Shown: piece by piece, positions 45,779-58,125 of the stretch
How the letters are laid out: each line of letters begins with the position of its first letter
Numbering within the stretch: position 1 is the stretch's first letter
Assembly (NCBI GenBank): GCA_022496805.1
Contig: CM040086.1
Coordinates: 12,216,501-12,280,500, forward strand
Direction of reading: 5' to 3'
DNA from: Pohlia nutans
Lineage: Eukaryota > Streptophyta > Bryopsida > Bryales > Mniaceae
DNA length: 64,000 nucleotides
Translations under genes and position numbers: made by a program
The notes under the pieces: generated by a model
What the model saw: only the letters and a program-made list of their open reading frames with translations
Database searches by the model: none
Told to the model about the DNA's origin: nothing

Positions 45779-48700
45779 TTATACAACTACATCAAATCCA
45801 TAATAGGCCCCTTCAACTCTCTCATCCTTGCTAGTATCTATTTTCGTGCTTGATTTAGAAGCTATATCTTCTAACATTTTCACAACCTTGTGCATTGATG
45901 GACGACTTGTAGGGATGGAACTAGTGCACATTATTGCAATTTTTAGAACTTCCTTCATCTCATTTTGTGAATCCATCCCACATTTGGAATCTAAGATCTC
46001 ACACAAACCTTTTGATGCCACCACTCTATTTTGCACCCATTGCACAACGTTTGTTCCTTCTAGAAGTTCTAATGGGTCAACTGCAGGTTTTCCAGTCACC
46101 AATTCTAGGAGCACGACACCAAAGCTGTAGATATCGATTTTCTCCGGCACTCGAGTTCCAAATGAGTACTCTGTATAGATTTCCCACCCACGATCCAAAC
46201 CATACCAACTCCATAAGACTAGTGGTCAAACTAAAAAAACGCAACATACAATGATGAAACATACATTCAAATCAAGTCCACTATCAATTGCAATTACCAT
46301 TGAATGGGCTACATAGATATTTGAAGCACTTCACCTGGAGGAATGTAGCCCAAAGAGCCAGCAACCGAAGACAACTCATGCGATGTCGCAGATTCCACTA
46401 TCTTTGCAATGCCAAAATCGGCCAAGTGCGCTTCATACTCCAAGTCCACCAAAATATTGTTAGCTTTAATATCCCGATGTAAGATTTGGGGTGAGCACTT
46501 GTGGTGCAAATATCGAAGTCCCTGCCAACGTACATCAAGCCCTAAATTATGCCACATTCTTGAAATACATGAATGATTCTAATACGCTATTGCTAAACGG
46601 AAAACTAAATATTAATAATTATTCCTGTATTCCAAACCAACAAAGAATATATGGTCTGGTATATGAACCTTGGCAGCTCCTACAGCAATCTTGTAGCGAA
46701 TGTCCCAGGAAAGTGTGCTAGATTTTGGGCCATGCAAGAGATCTCCCAAACTACCATTTTGCATATATTCGTACACTAGCAAGTTGCTCTTGCGTTGAGT
46801 GCAACTACACAAAAGCTTTATGATGTGCTTGTGACGAATGTTTGCAAGTGTCTTTAACTGCAAAAAAATAATTTCTTCCTTTTGGACTTCAAGTTTATAG
46901 CTGATGAATTGGTGCCACATGAGCCTTCCACGCATAAATAAGGATTTCTGGTGAAGTTTACAATCACAACCGTTGGGCCATTTTCCTCATTTGGAATGAC
47001 CCCCGTGAGGTTGTTGAATGCCACATTTAGCACTTGTAGTAATATCATGCTGAAAAAGCCTTGGGGAATGGCTCCTGAGAGGTTGTTCTCTGAGAGATCG
47101 AGAGTGCTCAGTCTGTCGAGGTCGGCAAGCTCGTCAGGAATGGTATCGGTAAGATGGTTTTGGGAAAGGTCCAATTGCACAAGTTCCTTGCAATTGCTGA
47201 GGTTGGAAGGTATGGTGCCACTAAAAGAATTAGCACTTAATACAAGCTCCGTCAATGTTGACAAGTTTCCCAACAAGGGAGTGAGGGTGCCATTGAGCTT
47301 GTTTAAATTGGCTAAAAATTTGACCAAGCTGGTTTGACCAATCTCTGGAGGAATGGGACCCGAGAAGATATTATTTTGCAGATACAAGATGGAAAGCGAC
47401 GTTGCCTTTCCGATGTTGGCATCAATACTTCCACTAAGATTGTTTCCATTCAGTTGCATCCTCACTAGGTTTTCACTTCCCCACAAGCCTGGCGGCACTA
47501 TCCCTTCAAGCTGATTGTTGTCTAATCGCATGACACCCAAACTTGAACAATTGCCATATGATTCAGGTATTGTACCAGAGAGTCTATTTTCAATCAATGC
47601 GACGTATTGCAAATTGTTACCCCAACAAAGGTATGGAGGTAAACGCCCTTCAAGATTGTTTGTACTCAAGTCCACGTGTTGGAGATTCAATGCTTTCCTT
47701 CCAAGATCATATGGGATTTCACCAGTGAGTTGATTGCCATAGAGTTCAAAAGTAACCAATCCTTCAATGTTAGCCAATCCACGAGGAATTTGTCCGGTCA
47801 AATTATTTTGAGTCATATCAAGTGTTGTTAGAAGCAAGAGGTTTCCAAAACTAGCTGGAATTTCTCCACTAAAAGTATTGTTAAAAAGATCAAGATAAGT
47901 AAGTTGCGTTTGATTACCCAAATTAGTTGGAATCTCTCCGGAAAAGTTGTTAGAGGAAAGAGCAAAATAAGTTAAGTTACCCTTAAAGTTTGAAAAACTG
48001 CTAGATCCCTGTTCAAATTATTATGGAATACACTGATAATTGTAAGGCTTTCGCATTGCCATAAAGAGGGTGGAATTTGTCCAGTTAAATTATTGTTTGA
48101 TAAGTACAAGTCTGATAGGAGCAAGAGGTTTCCAAAACTAGTTGGAATTCCTCCACTGAAAGTATTGTTATAAAGACTAATAAAAGTAAGTTGCGTTTGG
48201 TTACCCAAACTAGTTGGAATCTCTCCTGTAAAGTTATTGTTGCCAACGTCTAGATAAGCTAGGTTACCCTTGAAGTTTGAAATACCAGCTAGATCCCCGT
48301 CTAAACCATTGGTGAATACAATGATTTTTGTAAGCCATTCACACTGCGATAAAGAGAGTGGAAGAGGCCCAATCAATTGGTTAACAAACAACCATAGTGA
48401 AGTTAAGTTGGGCATGCTTCCAAATATGTCTGGAATATGGCCCGTTAATGTGTTATTTCCCAAATTAAGGACCTCCAATTGCGTCAAATTTCTGAGCTCC
48501 AATGGAATGGGGCCAATGACGTTGCACCTCTCTAGATGGAGTGTCTTCAACTGGGTCAGCTTCAAAACACTTGTTGGAAATAACTCTCGAGGAAAATTGA
48601 TTCCAATTAATTGAAGATCTTCCATGCTCTTCCATGAACTAAAATTCGGCCACAGCACCTCATTGAGAACATCCAAGTTTGAACCCAACCATAAAACTTT

Positions 48701-49533
48701 AAGGTTTTGAGGTGTGATGAAGTCCAATGATGGAAGTGTCACATTCCAATTGTTATCCGACAAAGTCAATTCTTCAAGCTTCTTCATTGACAAAATGGAT
48801 TGTGGCATCTCACCCACAAAGTTGTTTGAATAAAGGCGCAAGACTCGCAACTCCAAAAGTTCATCAAATCTGGTCACAACCGTGCCATTCAAAGTACCTA
48901 TCGATGACATGTCGAATACTTGCAAACTTTGAAGCTTTGTAAGGTTTTCTGGTATTCCCCCGGTAAGAAAGGTGTAACTAAAGTTGATATACACAAGCTT
49001 TGAACAGTTCACGATGTCGGCAGGGAAAGTTCCACTCATGTAAGTGTATCCCACATTCAAAATTGAGAGATTCGCAAACTTTGCTGCATGACAACACACA
49101 CTATTGATGTCAACTGGGAGTACATACATGTCTCAAGACACTACACAACGTGCTTGCACTATGATCACATGCACTTGAATGACACACAAAGTGGTACATT
49201 AACGCCACAAGCAGGAATCAGCCACTTACCAAAAGCAAGAGTGTCCATAGGGCCTCCAAGGTTCACGAAGGGAGAGAAATCCACTGCGGATACAGAACCC
49301 TGAGTGCAATTCACACCATTCCAGAAACACGGAGTGGCGTCGGAGGCATTCCAGTTGCTCAAGCTGTTGTCCGGATCCTGCAGAGAACCTTGCTTCCAAT
49401 CGAGCAGCAATTGGCCTTCTTCGTTCAGACCCAACACACATCCTGAAAGCACCATTACTGTGCATGCGGTCACGGCACACAGAAGGTGAGTCACCCTCCA
49501 TAGCCGCGCGACCTCACCATTCCCCTTCTCCAT
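45779..49533 (-). pseudogene. LRR receptor-like kinase (CLV1/HAESA-like), lacking membrane segment and kinase N-lobe
   Basis: Exon 1 (49533-49230) encodes a signal peptide and a Leu-rich N-terminal cap with the W...CFWNGVNC pattern. Exon 2 (49083 to about 46858) encodes some 20 leucine-rich repeats and ends at a paired-cysteine cap (LCVEGSCG). Kinase exons: 46857-46669, 46521-46335 and 46170-45779, in phase, with HRD ([10 protein letters not shown]), DFG (LADFGIAK), a GYIPP/EYSFG activation segment and the subdomain XI Arg, as in LRR subfamily XI. Missing are the transmembrane helix, Gly-rich loop and VAIK lysine: LRR sequence runs straight into an acceptor-like TTTTTTTGCAG. A 1-bp deletion near 47996 also shifts the LRR frame, judged against an internal duplicate. 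As it stands it cannot make a working receptor kinase. Confidence 0.8.
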
Positions 49534-50707
49534 ACTGACTCTCTGCTCTAAAAAAATCCCTCAAACGCCCAACGCTCCTACTAAGTAGACTGTCCGGCAG
49601 CTTTCAAATGTGTTCAAAGCACCCGGTTGCTCAAAACCGCTCAAAGCATCCCCTTCGGCTACCTGCACACAGCACCGCCACACACAAGTGCAATAATCAA
49701 CCCCAGTACCCTGTGAAGAAAGGCCAAGAGAGAGCGGTACCAAGATATAGCCCACTACAGACTGCATGCATTACCTGCCACAAGAGACGGTTCCTAAAGC
49801 ATCTCAAATGTTGATGGGGAGGGCAACAATCGATAGTCCGACAGAATAGACTCCGAACTAACTTAGACCCTGTCCAATTGCCCGAGTGAATGCCTAACAG
49901 TCCTTGAAATCTGCATGAAATGGGAGGAGACGGTCTGCACTGTTCAAAGATGTCAGTATCTTCCGGCTCCTTGAGACTGCGGTTTTCCACGAGAAGGGTG
50001 AGTCAATGCATGCAGGGCAGCATTGCAGTGGTGCTCGCTGTACCATTCCTTCCAGAAAGATTCTGGAACCATCGCCATTGCGCCAGTATATCCGATGATC
50101 GAGATCTATACATAGGAGCCGAGCCCTGGCTGCCGTGGAGAGAATATTCTGTAACCATCGCCTATGCGCCAGTTGCGCTGGCATTCAACTTATTCGCGGT
50201 ACAAACAGTAGGCATCAAGTCAGGCTCGGAAAAGAAAATCCCGCTTGCAACAGCTGTTAGTCATGAAACAGGGAATTGTGTCGTGAATCGTTTACACTTT
50301 CCACCCTTTTCGAGCGGGTAAACCGATAGAGCTTTCTATTCATTACTAGGATGACTGTACCGGTAACACTGAGAACATCCTCAAGCCAAGTCAGTAATCA
50401 CTAATCACACAAAATTAGACCGTGTGCCGAATTATCAATTCTTCATGATTCGCGAAGAGATGAATTCTGTACTCTCAATTAGGGTTTACATGGATTGTAC
50501 TTGCCTGCTGAAATTTGATCACGGCGCTTCAGCAAGCATGAAGCTGATAATGTAATGCTGCGATGGCTAAACCCTTACTCCTTCACTCGCTGCCACTCAA
50601 AAACTACAAAAAAGGTTTAGTCACTACTGTAAGACACTCTACCATGTAGTTATTCAACTATCTCTGCAACGTGTCGTCCGCATCGTAAGAATCTGTGGTC
50701 GGTTTCC
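49534..50707. other. Spacer upstream of the LRR gene
   Basis: Several overlapping short frames on both strands but no recognisable protein. The part next to 49533 is the likely promoter of the receptor-kinase locus. Short phrases such as CCATCGCC.ATGCGCCAGT recur near 50070 and 50157. Confidence 0.35.
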
Positions 50708-52270
50708 CTGAAAGCAGCCCGTTCCTTGGAAACATTAGGGTTCGGGAATGTGACATTTGACAGGCCATTACAGGGAAGGGCTCATGCTGCCGCATTGCAA
50801 GAGAAGGCATTGGAAGAACCGAGGTCAGTTGCCATGGAAACCCTGGATGTTTTGAAATGGCCTCGGGTTTTTCGTGCTGGTTTTGCTGCCACTTGGTTAG
50901 CGAAGGAGGAGCTCCGGGTTTTAGACATTCCAGCGACGAGAGAGACGAGTGAAGCTTCCGAGCGCCTGCGTCGAGCTCATCTCTTTACTCGGAGGCCCCT
51001 TCGAGCTGGGAGCCTTGCGCGCACAAGTGGTACCGGAATTCTCTCTAACCCTAATACTGCTTGAGGTACAGGATACTTTTAAGCATTCTAACCCCTGAAG
51101 GACCAAGGATTCACAGTTTTATAATGGAAAATTCAATTGATCATATCGTGAAAAACGTAATACAGATGGGGTCAACAAATTTCGTATTTACATGTGTTGG
51201 TCAAAAGCAAATTAAATATTCAAACAAGAGGAAGTCTAATTAGGACCTACTCAAATCTGTCAAAAAATACATGGTGACCGTTTTGGTCACCCTGGACGCT
51301 TAGGGGTGAACTAATATTTTAGAGTGTGATTTTTGGGAGATTAGTATAGAGATAACTTTGGGTACCATGAGTCAAATCTTTAGAGATCAACTTTTTATCA
51401 CTGGGCATGAATTTCTTATGCAATCATTCTAAGTGAGGTTGTAGATCACTATTGAAGGGACAGTAGACAACTCCAATTCCATTTAATGATCAGTGGCTGT
51501 GGACATCTAGCCAAGTGATGCTAACACTACTTGCTAATTGGAGGCCAACCAAGTTTATGAATAGGTAGTTGTTATTGGGTCACAGGGGTTGATATAGGAA
51601 GCGCGGATTTGGTTTTGGTATGCTCTACCTGGTTATGAGGTGGACTTACCCAGAAAGCATAATTATGACGGCTTGTTTCTGTGCAGTTTTTGCAATACAG
51701 GTCACGAAGGAAATCCTGCGGTTTGCGCACACGCAAAGGGCATGGGAGTATCTGGAATTGAGGATCCCTCGATTGCATTGCTTCTGCGAACTGGTGTGAA
51801 TGTGCGGCGCCAGATCTCTAATACTGCACAGGAGTTTCAGGACAGGCAATTTGTGCTACAGCCACTTGTGGACCTGGTGGGTATGTGCAACTCAGAACGT
51901 TTTCTTTCATGTCGAATGCACACAAGCAGTCATTCGGGCTGGAGTATTGGATTTCAAAATTTGACTGTATTGAATATTGCTGGTGGCAGGTTGGTCCCAT
52001 AGCAACGCATCCTGATTTGGAGAGGAGCATATGGAGGGTGGTAGATGAGGCTGGTGCAGTCAAGGACAGCGCTGTAAGCTTGAATGCACTCTCAGTATCT
52101 GGTCGTTCACCTGTCGAAGTTGCAATTGGATGGTTCCTGTTGTGGAACGTTGAGCAGAATTCCTTACAAGAAATGAATGTGGTCTGTGCAGAGTCCGGAG
52201 CTCAGGAAAGCTCGGGTGCAAGAACGGTCGGTTGAGAAACGGGTATGGCTGTGTATGGGATTTGACATTG
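50708..52270 (+). pseudogene. MutS2-like gene fragments
   Basis: Three pieces look like exons of the N-terminal part of a plant MutS2 (a MutS-family ATPase, chloroplast-type in plants). At about 50740-51010: METLDVLKWPRVFRA and AKEELRVLDIPATRE. At about 51720-51880: an alpha-helical segment ending QFVLQPLVDLV. At 51990-52073 and about 52195-52270: VGPIATHPDLERSIWRVVDE then, across GTAAGC...TGCAG, SPELRKARVQ, the usual DSASPELR motif. Most of the protein, including the Walker motifs, is missing and the first piece has shifted frames. It is best read as a decayed gene or relic. The family call rests on motif resemblance only. Confidence 0.55.
51092..51306. mobile_element. TTAA-type MITE (215 bp) in the MutS2-like relic
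   Basis: Ends CCCCTGAAGGACCAAGG and, reversed, CCCCTAAGCGTCCAGGG, flanked by CTAA and TGAA, which are degenerate forms of TTAA. It belongs with the elements at 52634, 53018 and 60586. Confidence 0.6.
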
Positions 52271-52633
52271 CATTTGAGTTTGAGGGACCACATGTTTCTG
52301 GACTTGATGCCAATTTTCTAACTCACTTGAATGGTGGTGTATTCAGCTTCGGAAGTTTTTCAACCAGGAGTCCTTGTCACAGAACGGGTTTCCAGGCCAA
52401 GACTCCCAACAAACGTTGTTGTAACAAAAGTGCCAAAAGATGAGATGAATGTATTTTGTTTCGAGAATGGAGGAAATGACGTCGAGGTCTCACGAGGTTT
52501 GAATGAAATTAACCATCTTGCCATAAATTTTGTTTGCTTGGCTAAACAAAATGCAGAGAAATGAATGCATGAATCAACTCCTGGGAGTGGCATCCCAATT
52601 TTTGCGTATCTGGTGACAGAGCTTAGGGTTTAA

Positions 52634-53751
52634 CCTCAAAATGCCCGCTCGAGGGTATAATTGGACAAAACATAGATGTGTTATAATATGTGCCTTCCAT
52701 ATGTTTCATGAAGTTTGATACAATAGACAAAATGTAGAGCATCATCTCTACAAACGATTTGTACGCTCAAACTTCCAAAAATAACTCTAAATCATTTTTT
52801 TAATGAAATTAAAAGCATTGACCTTTGAAAATTTGCATAAATTATTATTTTCACTTTTCGAGGTTAAAATTTAGTTTGATTGGTCAAAGTTGGGTTATCT
52901 ATTGTAAACTTCAATAAAGCAAAAGAAACGATGGAGGGGTCATCATTACTTTCTCCAAATAGAAGATTTTATAACACTAAGACAATGTTGAGGTGATTCA
53001 TTTTGGGTGGAGTTTAACCCCTAAAGGACCACGAGGCCACCACGTGGTTTCTCGAACTAGAAAAGTGAGGAATTTGGAGTTATTGGACCGTGAATTGTAA
53101 AGTGAGCAACAAAGAGACCCTAGCCTTCTTTCTGAGAGTTGCATTTGTGGGTACTTCTTGATCAAAATTTCATGAAGTGTGGAATTTTTGATGATTTTTT
53201 TGAGCTGCAAAGAGATTGTTTGGGCGTCACTTGAGACCCTCATCTCTTTCTCTTCACACTACCAAATTATTTGAAATTCTTTTCACATGTTTACACTGGT
53301 GATCATCATGCATGGTAGAAATTTCAGAATTGTTGGAGCACTTTTGATCAATCTGATTTCACCATATGTACAAAATACCCTGAACAAGTTCCATCAATCT
53401 TCTCAACAGTGGCATTTTCGGAAAAACTGTGCGATTTTGTCGATCCTTTTTTTCATACAAAAGCTATGTAAGTCTTTTTTAATTTCAACAGTGTCGATTG
53501 TCGAAATTAACCGACGCCAATGAGGAATTGAGCTTGTTATAAGAGCTAGTCAAAAAAACAAGAGCTAAGCTAATAACCCCTTTAGTCCTTTAGGGGTTAG
53601 CTCCGATTGCCATAATTCAAATTGCGTTGAAAGATACACTCGATGAGGTATTTTTAAATGTTTATTTTTTCAAAAGCATATTTTTTCAAGTTCTGTGCAA
53701 CCTGTTAGATTCAAGCTACGATTAGAAAATGGTTGTTTGAGCGTTTAGGAG
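52634..53751. mobile_element. TTAA-type element E1, decayed, split by a nested relative
   Basis: The left part (52634-53017) and right part (53601-53751) are homologous, in inverse orientation, to the intact element at 60586-61127. The 583-bp segment between is a second element of the family. Its right end reads GAAAATGGTTGTTTGAGCG, against GAAAATGGTCGCTCGGGAG in the relative, so C-to-T decay is marked. Confidence 0.65.
53018..53596. mobile_element. TTAA-type element E3 (579 bp) nested in E1
   Basis: Ends CCCCTAAAGGACC and, reversed, CCCCTAAAGGACT. It is flanked by TTAA (53014-53017) and TTAG (53597-53600). The relative at 60586 has a single uninterrupted TTAAC at the same point, which shows the insertion site. 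No coding capacity; TTAA targets are used by piggyBac and Kolobok transposases. Confidence 0.7.
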
Positions 53752-54346
53752 ATAAACCACCATACTAATTTTCTTGTCCCTCTTTTGGAACCACAAAGGT
53801 CATCAAGCAAAGAAATACAGTAACAAGAAGAGGTGTACGAGCATAGCATAATAGAGCAGTGCAATGGAGCACTTTTTTGAAAAATGGATCAAGCAAAAAT
53901 CTTCACTCTTAAATCCACATTTCTAATTAATGAAAGAATGTCATTTGTTTGAAAGAATTTTCATGAATTTTGGAACCACCGTGTCATTGGCGCATAAACT
54001 TAGTTTCTGATTATAACCAGATCGTGGTCCCATTGCAAAGGGTGTTGGTTCCTATTGCTCTACTATGCTATGAGGAGACAAATCTTATCTATGGATAATT
54101 TTTGGGTGGGAGGATAATTGAATTGATGAAGAATGCAAATTTTTCCCATAATTATATTGTTTTTAATTGAAATTTCTACAAATTTTCAAAATACAAAGTT
54201 GGTCATCATCAAGAACTGATAACTACACTATAATTCCAAATCTGTGAACATATGGTTCCACAATTAGGTCCAAGTTGCTTCTTGAGATTGACTATATAGA
54301 TGATAGTGCAAGAAGTTGATTGATTGACAAAAAGTTTTACACAAAA

Positions 54347-54903
54347 CACGCAATTCGCTATTTATGCACTTGGTCAAGTGCGTTCATTTCATGAGCAAAT
54401 CTTGCTTAAAATTTTTTGTGTAAAAATTTCTCTAAAAATCAACCATTTTTATCGTTCTACAATTACTTTCATTGTAAACAAACAATTATTTAATTTAATT
54501 TTTATTCTTATCTTTATCTTTTATCTTTATCTTTTATTTTATTTTATCTTTTATTTTATTTTATCTTTTATTTTATTTTATCTTTTATTTTATTTTATCT
54601 TTTATCTTTTCTTTATCTTGTTTCATTTATTCTTGTCTTCAATTTATTTTCCTTCTTGTCTTCCTTCTTGTCTTCTTCTTTTTCTTCTATTTTTTTTCAT
54701 TCCTCTTGTGGCAGCCGCAAATCTTTCGCCCGCACCAAAGACAAAAAAAGAAAAAAAAAAAAGAAAAAAAAACCTTTTTTTTTTTTTTTTTTTGAGTTCG
54801 TCTTCTTTTTTGTTTGGGGCTCATGAACCCTGAAAATAGAAATTTAAAAAAATAAAAATTTAGGGTTCAGCCGCCGGCGGCTGAACCCTAAACGGCGCAG
54901 GAT

Positions 54904-54937
<34 letters not shown>

Positions 54938-55172
54938 ATTTTTAGTCTGCTGTGGGCTAGAGAGTGCGCGGCCGCGCACCCTTTGCCTCATTTTCTCCTC
55001 TCCTCCTCTCCCTCTCTCCCTCTCTCCCTCTTCTTCTCTCTCCCCTCTCCCCTCTCCTCATATATATAGGGGAGAGAGAAGAAGAGGGAGAGGAGAGGAG
55101 AGGAGGAGAGGAGAAAATGAGGCTGAGGGTGCGCGGCCGCGCACCCTCTAGCCCACAGCAGACTAAAAATAG

Positions 55173-55217
<45 letters not shown>

Positions 55218-55720
55218 AGCCGCCGGTGGCTGAACCCTAAATTTTTATTTTTTAAAATTTCTATTTTCAGGGTTCATGAGCCCCAAACAAAAAAAGAAGA
55301 CGAACTCCAAAAAAAAAAAAAAAAAAAAAAAAAGGTTTTTTTTCTTTTTTTTTTTTCTTTTTTTGTCTTTGGTGCGGGTGAAGGATTTGCGGCTGCCACA
55401 AGAGGAATGAAAAAAAATAGAAGAAAAAGAAGAAGACAAGAAGGAAGACAAGAAGGAAAATAAATTGAAGACAAGAAAGAAATAAGATAAATGAAACAAG
55501 ATAAAGAAAAGATAAAAGAAAAAATAAAATAAAAAATAAAGATAAAAGATAAAGATAAGAATAAAAATTAAATTAAATAATTGTTTGTTTACAATGAAAG
55601 TAATTGTAGAACGACAAAAATGGTTGTTTTTTAGAGAAATTTTTACGACAATATTTTTAATGCTTCCGGGGACCAAGTGCATGATTATATGGCCAAGTGC
55701 GTAAATAGCGAATTGCGTGT
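54347..55720. mobile_element. 1.37-kb palindromic (foldback) element
   Basis: Nearly the whole element is two inverted arms of about 680 bp meeting near 55065. Ends: ACACGCAATTCGCTATTTA on the left, the reverse on the right. The arms contain TTTATC/TTTTATTT repeats, long A and T homopolymers, a GCCGCCGGCGGC block, and GCGCGGCCGCGC near the centre. Frames within it are low complexity. No clear target duplication (TACACAAA versus TACAAGTG). Confidence 0.85.
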
Positions 55721-56309
55721 TACAAGTGACATTGAGTTTAATTCTTAACCATTTTGGATCGTTCTACACATTGGCTTTACTTAACATTCTTAAGCAGTAG
55801 GCCTTGCACTACCTATTGTTTGGTTGGTTTTTTACTAATGTAGTAACTTTCTTTGGATGATGGATTCAACGATGACACTTGACATTACATGAGGGAATTT
55901 AGTAGAAATCAAGCAAGTTATTGGAATAATATGCACTACGAGATGGTATGGTTTCTATAATTTGATTCTATTTGTTTTGAAAAATCATGTTTAAAGTCTC
56001 ACTTCTTGAACTAAGAATGAAACATGGCATAAACTAACTGTGTGGATTTTCAAAAAATCACAATATCTTCTTTTGAAGATCCATATTGTACAAATGATAA
56101 TCAACTAGCACAAGAACCAAGAGAAATTTGGATGGATGAAATTATGACTAGAAAATCATTTTGAAGATGGTTGGCAATCTATTTAGCGTCCACTATATGA
56201 ACGCAAGCATGCTAAAGGGTTAAAGACATGTCCTCTTGGACAAGATTTCTACTAGTGATTCAATGCATTTGATACTATTACATTAGCTACTTTAATAGAT
56301 GGATAAAAG

Positions 56310-56315
<6 letters not shown>

Positions 56316-56395
<80 letters not shown>
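56316..56395. repeat. (AT)n microsatellite, about 40 units
   Basis: Uninterrupted AT repeat that stops exactly where the Helitron begins. A shorter AT tract resumes at 58351, on the far side of the Helitron, indicating insertion into one tract. Confidence 0.95.
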
Positions 56396-56396
<1 letters not shown>

Positions 56397-56891
56397 TAGC
56401 TTGACCCGTGCCGGCCACCGGCACATAAAAAATTTCAAAATAAATATCAAAAGCTCTAAGTAGGCTTGGTAGTGAGATGGGATCACACAACCATTGTGAC
56501 AACCATTTGTTGTTATTTTTTAAAATTTTAACAAAGTAAAATTGACATCATAGAATTCTTTCTTGTTGAGTGTCTACAATTCTATATAATAAATGAAATT
56601 TATTCTTAAAGATAGTGTTTTTTTTTTTGAGGATTTATTTTATAATTTTGAAATTTGTGTAAATTGAATTAGAAAATCCTACGTAATAGAAAGAGGAATT
56701 GTAACTTATTTTAATTTTTAAATTAATTTAAATGAAGTGGTTAATTAATTCATCAAATAAATAAATAGTCTTTAAACGGAATCAATGCATATATTGGAAG
56801 AAGTAGAGTTTCTTTTGCGGAACACAAATTAGTCGTAAAAACTACGTAAGCCTTCTTTAGGCCTTGTACAAAATAGATAATATGACTGTTT

Positions 56892-57290
56892 CTATAAATT
56901 CACTAGTAAAAGCACTTCAGGGTATACCACATTTGCACTTTTAAATAAAGTATTGTCTTGAGATAGTAGTATTCTAATTTGGGCTGGAGCAGTGGTTCTA
57001 GATAATGCTACATATAGTTGGCCATGACTGAAAACAGGTATACGTAAGTCAATGCCTACATGTTTGACTGATTGTCCTTGAGACTTGTTAATAGTCATTG
57101 CAAAGGCCAACTTTATAGGAAACTGACGTCGCTTGAATACAAAGGGTAGCTCTGTAGGCGTTGTGGTTAATGATATTCGTGGAATAAATTCAAGTTGTCC
57201 AGCATTTTGACCTATTGAAGAACAATTTTTAAGACATCTCAAGTGATTATAACATTTTATAATTTGAAGTATTAATGAATATTTTTGCAA
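56892..57290 (-). pseudogene. Helitron Pif1-like helicase, C-terminal remnant
   Basis: The frame contains FKRRQFPIKLAFAMTINKSQ followed by GQS, and GQLYVALSRTT, which are late motifs of Pif1/RecD-type helicases of RepHel proteins. The Walker motifs and the Rep nuclease are missing. It lies near the 3' end of the element, as in autonomous plant Helitrons, so the element is an internal-deletion derivative. Confidence 0.8.
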
Positions 57291-57829
57291 TTAAATTTCT
57301 AATTAAAAAGAACTCAATTAAAAAGAACTCAATTTCCAGGCACGAGATTCATTCACTGTCTCTGTCTCTGAACACTTTCCACATGACTTCAATTCCAAAT
57401 ACAAAAGATTGGTGATAATTCAGACAAATTGCACGGATTCTTTTTACATAATCACGATTAACTCCTAAACGCTCACGGTGACCAGAATTCTCACCATGGA
57501 TTTCTTTTGACAGTTTTGAGTAGGCTTAAGTTTACTTCCTCTTGTTCAAATTAATGACCAACGAATGATCTTCTCTAGTTCTAGCGATATAAAATTTGGT
57601 CCCACCTGAATTATTGATTTTTCACAATACGATCAGCATTTTAATTCTTGGTCCTTACCTCGGGTCCTTACTCGGATCATCTTTTGTTCATTAAAACCGT
57701 AAACCCTAATTTCCAGCAGTCTATGGCCAGCAGTTTCAAAGATGATCCGTGAATTACGACACCGAGCTTGTACAATTGACGCAAAGATGCAGGGAATCAT
57801 GGTGAGGTAGGAACAGTAAGTACCGACAG

Positions 57830-58125
57830 GACCTAATTAAGTAGCAAGAGGAAAAAAAATGAATGTACAACATCAACAACGGCTTCGTCGGAGGCGTCGA
57901 GCTTGTAGAACCTCGTGACATCCGTGGCCGTGACGCCGGGCGCGAGGTCGTCGAAGCTGCCGGGGGCGGTTCCAGGGACGGCACGAACACGTCGCAGATC
58001 GCCGCCAGCGCTTCCAATTGCCGTGGGCCGAATCTGTGCGCGGTCGGCGGCGTCCATTTCAGAAGCACCGGATGGCCATGAATCACTCCTCGCGCTCCTG
58101 GCGCCATGGCCTCCAAGCTCATCGC
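57830..58125 (-). pseudogene. Captured fragment resembling the N terminus of a long-chain fatty alcohol oxidase
   Basis: A GC-rich island in otherwise AT-rich DNA. One frame reads HRFGPRQLEALAAICDVFVP, which resembles the N-terminal motif of plant FAO flavoproteins (FS..Q...L.AICE...P). The next part, FYKLDASDEAVVDVV, is in another frame, so a frameshift lies near 57965. The FAD-binding and catalytic parts are missing. Capture of host exons is common for Helitrons. The family call is by eye. Confidence 0.5.

Noticed and set aside
49920..50321. 133-codon plus-strand frame as a gene
   Set aside because: No recognisable motif, overlaps frames on the other strand, and no conserved context.
54324..55682. 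Frames with Phe/Leu/Tyr runs resembling membrane proteins
   Set aside because: They are translations of TTTATC and poly-T repeats in the arms of the palindromic element.
54339..55728. 8-bp target duplication for the palindromic element
   Set aside because: TACACAAA and TACAAGTG agree only in the first four bases.
56287..56502. Frame with (Tyr-Ile)n
   Set aside because: Translation of the (AT)n microsatellite.
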